Positions 58,255 to 64,000 of a stretch of 64,000 nt of DNA are shown piece by piece. Positions within the stretch are counted from its first letter, which is position 1; every line of letters starts with the position of its first letter. The notes under the pieces were generated by a model, which saw nothing but the letters and a program-made list of their open reading frames with translations, did not search any database and was not told the origin of the DNA. A program made the position numbers and the translations under genes. Origin of the DNA: Fomitopsis serialis (Eukaryota > Basidiomycota > Agaricomycetes > Polyporales > Fomitopsidaceae); contig NW_025955023.1 in assembly GCF_022376445.1 (NCBI RefSeq), positions 165,359-229,358 of the forward strand, in the 5' to 3' direction.

Positions 58255-59410
58255 TGATAAACGGGAGTCTTGTGACCATGCCGTTCCACCACTCGCACAT
58301 TGCGATCTCTCCTTCCAGGGCCACTGGAAATTCTGTAGAATCAACTGCTGGCATGAGAATGTTGCGGAGTGTATCCACAGGATAGGTGGATTTCAATGAT
58401 GGGAGGGCATACAGGGAACTTGAAGAAGGTGCATCCGCTAGTGGTGGCGACAACAGTGCTTGTGGCGGGGACAATGGTACTCGTGGCGGGGACAACAGTA
58501 CTCGTGGCGGGGACAACAGTGCTGGCATGGGGGACAAAGGTGCTGGTGCTGGAGGCGGCGTCCGAGTAGGTATAGTTGATGGCTGAGTGGCCTGAGTCGA
58601 GGTGGTTGGCTCGGACGTGCTCTGGACCACCTCTTGTCGTTGAAGATCATGCCAGTGTACAATCCCTCGGCCTCTGGAACGGAGTGTTTGAAGACTTTTT
58701 GGGGCCGTGTCCATGCAGGTGAGGGATCCATCATCCACCTGCAGGGGCTCAATCGTGATCAAATGATTCTGTTGACGGCCTGTACAGGACTAAGTACTCA
58801 CTGCGGCAATGTGCTGAGCGAACTCCACTGCGAACTGCGCAACAATCTCGCAGGTAAGTTTGCTCCAATCTTTAGGGAGACCATCTGGTATTTGATTCTG
58901 GGCATGCTCTTTCCGATAGTCCGTGGCATGATTCATAGAGACACGGCGCATCACCCAGGCTAACCGCCAGTTGGTCGCAAAGCTGAGAGTCAGCTCAGCA
59001 TTCAGGGGATGATTTGTCTCCCGGCGATGAATCGCCTTGTCAGCTAGCTTTGACCACCCATTCTGACCCCGGATGAAAATCTGGGAGCCCTGGCGCGAGC
59101 TCTGGATCCATAGGTCACCGGGACTCCCCACAGTCTCCAGCGGCAAAGCGTCTCCTGCCAGCAAGAACTGGATTTGAATATAGTTCTGTCTGTTGATATC
59201 CATGAAGCGTGATTTCTCTGCACCGGCGGCACATGTTGAGATGTTCGGCGTGAAGGCCTCTAGATACACGGAGGCGCCCCGCTCTAGCTCCAGAGCGCGA
59301 AGGTGGCCCTGCTGCTCTGCATCTGTTTACAGGGGGCATTATTAGTTGTGAGAGCTACCCACCCAAACATACGCACCGAGAATTGGGGGAGGGCCAGGCA
59401 AGACAATCAT
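58255..59410 (-). pseudogene. Unrecognised gene truncated by the Helitron 3' end
   Basis: Exons on minus: 59410-59377 (MIVLPGPPPIL), 59322-58802 and 58738 to about 58255. Introns are clean GT-AG; 347 codons are readable before the Helitron. Blocks: ASVYLEAFTPNIS, YIQIQFLLAGDALPLE, WIQSSRQGSQIFIRG, ELTLSFATNWRLAW, then a Pro/Ser-rich segment with five tandem LLSPP-type repeats (about 58440-58540) and SLKSTYPVDTLRNIL. The frame runs into the Helitron end, so the natural C-terminus is lost. No family recognised. The missing part was not found on the other side of the Helitron. Confidence 0.55.
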
Positions 59411-59489
59411 GATTTAAGTACTACTGCAGTAGGATGCGTCGAGACGGGCGTCCAATCTGTGGCTCAGATGAACGTGACATGATTGTCTC

Positions 59490-60929
59490 ATGACTGTGAC
59501 ATGTTGTCACAGTGATACCTCTGTGAGCCTCAAATTCTTGCAGCTCAATTGGACAAGTGCACGGCCTCACCTATCCTTCTTCACTCATCTATCCTATTTC
59601 TCGTCCGTCACTCACTTGTCGCTCAGGCGATGTCGATTACGCCGTGCTGACGAGATCTGGATGATCACCCGAGCTCTACCTGGTCTGGAAGTGCTCTGTC
59701 TCCGCTTAATCGCAGTCGAGTCTGTAGCCCTGGATAGTACATCGCCACCTCGCTCCCCTATTGCTGTCAACCAGAAGCTCCCGTGAAATACACCTCCGGG
59801 ACTGCGCTGGTTGTGAATGTCCCCTGGGGATGTGTGACTGGCAGCACCTCACTCCGAGTCTGCTCGACGTTCCCCCGTTGTACTTGACTGTGGACACCAT
59901 CTCCCTCTGGTATACTGGTTTCCTCTCTGCTTCGGAGTTCCAGTCATTCGACGTCTATGCGTTCCAGGCCCTTCGGAACATGCGTATAGACGGTGAGCTG
60001 CTGCCGGAAGACTTGGAGTCTCCGACTACCCCAGCTGACATGGTCGCGCTGGCCACAGGCGTGAATGCTGGTAATTCATGGGCATCCGTCCGTCCGCCTG
60101 TCACAAGTATCCTCAGCCTTTGCTTTTGTGTAATTTGAGCTGTTTGCACAGCAGTGTTGCAAGCTTGAAAAGCTGCACATTGATCTTCTGGAACCGCCCT
60201 CATCTGCAATGAGTCAGACCATCAGCCAAATTCTACGAGTATCCGGGCCGGCATTGGGGGAGTTGGAATGGAATCACCCCGGTTGGATTGGTGCTTTCCT
60301 TCCGCATGTGAGTGGCTGTGCGCATACCAGTCGCGTCGCGTACTGACTCGGACATTCTCGTACAGCACGTTCTAAACTGTCTTCCACCTTTGCTGACAGA
60401 TAACACCAGTCTGGGAGTTCTGACCATGGACTTTACTTCCACCTCGGCGCTGAACATGATATGGGCGTATAGAAGCCTCCTGAGCCTGTTCGCGCGAATT
60501 GGAAGTGCACACCTGCAAAGTGTGCATGTTAACTTCCTAACCTTCCACAGTATAGACGGTTCCGCATGCGCGATCACGGCAGAGGCTATTGCAGCATTTC
60601 ATGCCGCTCTCTTCCGTAACGTATTTGCACGGTTGTCCTATGTGGCTGTCACTATCTCCTTCCGCGTCAGCATCGGCTCGAACCAAGAACACATTGCGAA
60701 CTCCATTGCAGAAACACTATACACGTTGTCGGCTAACGTCAAGTCCGCCTTGTTCCCCTCTTTAGTCCTTGGCTGGCTCGTGGAGTCATTGCGCTGGAAC
60801 TTCCTGATGGATCGCGTATCTAGGACCCAGAAGAACCCACTGCATGAGATGGAAAGTGTTGTACAACGAATTGGGCGACCCCTCCTCTCTCGCCGCACGC
60901 TCGGCTTTATAGTGTCAATCCTACGATAA
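59490..60929 (+). CDS. LRR-type protein of the basidiomycete F-box family, N-terminus possibly missing
   Basis: Exons 59490-59719, 59775-60060, 60155-60307 and 60366-60929 (1233 nt, 410 aa; phases agree). The first exon has the leucine-rich pattern of the large mushroom F-box-like family (FSSVTHLSLRRC, then ITRALPGLEVLCL); later parts have KLEKLHIDLLEPP and LGVLTMDFTSTSALN. The F-box that usually opens these proteins is not seen; only 80 bp separate the start from the divergent gene at 59410, so either the 5' end was lost or an exon is hidden. Probable role would be a substrate receptor of SCF ubiquitin ligase, if an F-box exists. Confidence 0.5.
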
Positions 60930-63400
60930 GGAAAAGCAGCGGATCCTAGAGCATCGACGACATTCGACCATCAATCTCTCGTTGCCGAGCCTACGCCTTG
61001 CTATGTATCATACCGGCCGAATTCACTCCCAGAGCTCGGTTTGGATGATAGGCACCGGAGTCCACGCTACAAACCCTGTTCCACTCGGTCGATTATGTTC
61101 ATCTTTGTCTTTCTTTGTTGTCTACTAGTAGTTGCTGCTCGTACCAGTCTCGATCACATGCGTGACCATGTCTCGTCCTTGCACCTCGTGTTTGATGAAA
61201 CAGCTGTATGTGGTGCGCAGTTTTCTCTCGAGTTGAGGTCCTCTGTGACTGTCGTCGCAGTTAGCAGACTTCTTGCTGTTTGCTGCTTGTCCTAGCCTAT
61301 TCCGATTGTCTCCGGAATTATTCATGTTGATAGTACTACCTGTGTGCCACATGTACACATAGTACCGTTTCACCTAAGAATACATGCAGCGCTCTCGCAT
61401 GATGGTAGCGGGACAATTGATGCCTCCGAAGCGCAGTCATATGCGCTGGGGCAGCGATCAACTCGAGTTACGTGGCCGCATACATTGCTCGGAATCACTC
61501 CTAGCTTCCGCATCGTGTGTGCAGACAGGATGACCATCTCGCAGCGATGCAAGTGTGAGTATGGTCTCGTAGTCATCAACTCCGGGACGCTTTCCCGCTG
61601 CCTCCAAGCTGAAACATAACACGCCGACATGGATGGGTACGAACAATACCATACTGTGATAACCTGAACATCACCCATATTAGCATCTACATTCACCGAC
61701 GGGATATAACCCACCTTCAGAAAGTAATCTCGAACAATTGCGGACTCAGATACGAGCGACCCGAACGCCATCAGTAAACGGACATCGCATCATGAGATTG
61801 CCGCTGGGGCGTACGTCTGTGGAGTCTTCTAGCAAAGTGTCCTACCTGAAGAGTATTGAGGAATAACAATTCAGTGATCGAGAGCATGCGTAGTGCTCAC
61901 GTCGTCGGTCCATCCGCTCATGCTCTCCCTCCCCTGCGTGACGTCGTCCACAAGCGACGTCCGTTCCGAAACCAAGGCCGCGCTGACCTGCGCCGCTCGC
62001 TTGCCGATGGAAGAGAACATCTCCAGACACGCTAGAGTTAACGCATACCTTATGCCACCACATCGCTGGACGTGACTGCGCGGACTGTCATCCGTCATGG
62101 CACACCCCGTCATGTTCGTTCGTTGCTGGAGTGATCAGAATGGTGGCTGTACGAGCAGAGAAGACCGTGACCGAACCATGCATCCAGTCAAGAAAATGGT
62201 GCAGGTGGCAGTGTGATCGGTCGACGCTAGCTACACAGCTGACACCAGCGTAGCGTTAGTGCCCGACATCGATGCGGGACAAAGGTCTTTGGACGCACCA
62301 TTTCGTTCGTTTTGTGGCGATGAATATAACATTGCCGTACAACCTGCAGAATGCACGTTTGTATTTGTACGTTGAGTCCATAGATATTGAGGTTCCCAGG
62401 CAGTCAGTTGGTGCCACGGTACGCAGTAGGGGGAAACATAGGATGGCAGGACGGCTGTTACACCGAGCCCGGACGGGGCGACGGAACATAGGTCAGACTG
62501 TTAGGCCTGTGAAGACGCAGTGATGCCACCGCAAACGACGGGCGTCGTATACTAGAGTGCAGTGAAGCAGTGGATGCCTGAACTCGCTCGTCGCCAGACC
62601 CAGCCTGTCCACCTGGCAAAAGAAAAGTGCACGTCGCAATGTGTATTTGGACCTTGCATGACCAGGATCGCGCGCGTATATGCGCGAGCTGGGCGGCGGG
62701 TGCGTTCTGTGGGTGCCTATGCAACACATCAGCCACGATTCGCGTGATGGCCAAAAAAGAAAGGATGGCCAAGTACAATCGACCGGCAAGAGCCTCATCA
62801 CTCAAGCGACGTACGCTGGTCAACTCGCTCTGTTGTTTCTCAGGAATGCTCCACTGACCCTCCATGACTGAGTCATATGAGTACGAAGACTCACGTGCGT
62901 GTTTGATACAATCGCGCAGCTTCAACCGCTCGACAGGCCCTGCGAGCCCGCATGATGCTGTTGAAGATAGCTGCCAGTATAACTGGGTAAGTACTGGCGG
63001 GAAGCGCGTATAGGGCAGCAGGGTGGGCGACAACTACATATGTGACGTGCACAATGCGTAGTGACCTTAAGCTTGGCGATCACGCGCCAGGTCGATGACG
63101 TTGAGCGTGTGGTACTTAGCTCGCAGATGCAGCCATTAAGTGACGTCGTGGTCAGTGTTCTGAATATTGATCACTACGGAGGGCAACGCATGTCGATCCT
63201 CGATGTTGATCATGAACTTGAAGGGGCATCCAAGGTTGGACCAGAGGGGAGATCGGATTTATGGTCGGTAATCCCAGTGCGGCGAGTAGAGGCGCACGAT
63301 GTAACACTGAGGACCGTTAGATTTATGGTCCTGCTAGTCACTACGTGCCAAGGGAAGCGCCGGGGAAGCGCCCAGGGAAGCCAAATGGCGACTAAATTAT
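60930..63400. other. GC-normal region, gene content unresolved
   Basis: CpG content is normal again, so this is probably not relic DNA. A minus-strand gene may be present: 62113-61860 (AQVSAALVSERTSLVDDV) and 63033-62458 hold long or well-bordered frames with plausible introns (for instance GTGAGT on minus near 62896), but no domain was recognised. Plus-strand frames at 61041-61295 and 63061-63402 are equally unsupported. I do not call a gene here. Confidence 0.4.
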
Positions 63401-63425
63401 AATAGCGCAGTGTGTGGTGCCCGAT

Positions 63426-63964
63426 ATGGCTGAACAACAAGAGGGAACAGAGGCGCCGGCGAGCAACCGGGACACGAGTGACTTGAAGACGCGACACGCA
63501 TCGACTCAGATCAACACACTCACACTGGCCTACCCGTCACTCACAGCACTTGTTCGCAGTCAACTAGAGGCATTCGGGTGTATGGTGAAGAAGGACAGCA
63601 CTGAGATCTCGAGAGGTGGTAGGCGACGGACACTGCACCGCCAGCCGTCAGCGGGGCCACGCTGGTGACCGCAACAATGTTCGATGAATCGCCGCAAGGG
63701 CCGGATGCAGCCCAAACTGAGTCGGCACAGTCCCTAGACTACACCGACCCGCACACAGATGACTCGGATGCCACGCGCGGAGTAGCTGAACACGGCGCGG
63801 ACGCAGACGAAGGGCCTCAGGATGGACTCAGAGGCACGTCTGAGGACTCGGACGGACGTCAGTACGGCGACACAGGTCAGGAAGGACTGGTTAACACCAG
63901 AGACGTACCTGCGCAGCCCGAGTCGCATTTCGAGTCGCCCAGCCAGAACGAGAGCAGCGGCTGA
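63426..63964 (+). CDS. Possible acidic low-complexity protein, very uncertain
   Basis: Two adjacent frames, 63426-63668 and 63677-63964, the second rich in Asp, Glu, Gly, Gln and Ser (DPHTDDSDATRGVAEHGADA). A GTGACC donor-like site at the end of the first could join them in one gene that continues past the window. No domain; could be chance. Confidence 0.2.
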
Positions 63965-64000
63965 TGAGGGAGAGGGAGGATGGCGGTTTGACGTGTAATC

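Noticed and set aside
62458..63033. 191-codon minus frame
   Set aside because: Contains intron-like borders and no domain; left unresolved rather than called a gene.

Overview
The window looks like nuclear DNA of an Agaricomycete (mushroom-forming basidiomycete). Genes carry many short introns (about 45-80 bp, GT-AG with a few GC-AG), the ends are compact and GC-rich, and the transposon types (Penelope-like, Helitron, Copia, Tc1/mariner) plus TET/JBP-like and JmjC genes fit that group. Splice sites were chosen by hand from reading frame and family fit, so exon ends are predictions. No rRNA, tRNA or CRISPR was seen.

Layout. (1) 1-9603, ordinary gene island, all on +: the 3' part of COQ7 (ubiquinone synthesis), an RBM5/10-like splicing factor (2 RRMs, zinc finger, G-patch) and a complete 15-exon formin (GBD/FH3, FH1, FH2, DAD). 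(2) 9604-31341, a CpG-depleted transposon graveyard: a solo LTR with 5-bp target duplication, a TA-flanked palindromic MITE, two long Helitron-like units facing each other (13760-19886 and 20744-27059), a Tc1/mariner copy in only one of them (the other gives the empty site), a Copia fragment and a Penelope-like reverse transcriptase relic. (3) 31342-42180, an unusual block: a JmjC dioxygenase gene cut at its 5' end by a third Helitron-like unit, an apparently intact 16-exon gene for a TET/JBP-like DNA dioxygenase, and directly upstream of it a CpG-rich hairpin island ending in about twelve copies of a 160-bp satellite with three perfect stem-loops per unit. (4) 43767-50234, three genes not recognised as families; one begins with a close copy of the histone H3 tail (ARTKQ) and carries an ATRX-ADD-like zinc finger. 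(5) About 50.4-58254, a Helitron with a frameshifted Rep-helicase but an open USP-like cysteine protease gene; its 3' end cuts off the gene at 58255-59410. (6) 59490-64000, an LRR/F-box-type gene and GC-rich sequence that I could not resolve.

Common theme: chromatin and DNA-methylation genes (JmjC, TET-like, H3-tail/ADD-like, a possible deubiquitinase) lie among mobile elements whose C-to-T decay suggests cytosine methylation. The most novel candidates are the H3-mimic/ADD-like protein, the TET-like gene with its CpG-rich hairpin satellite, and the Helitron family with its protease.
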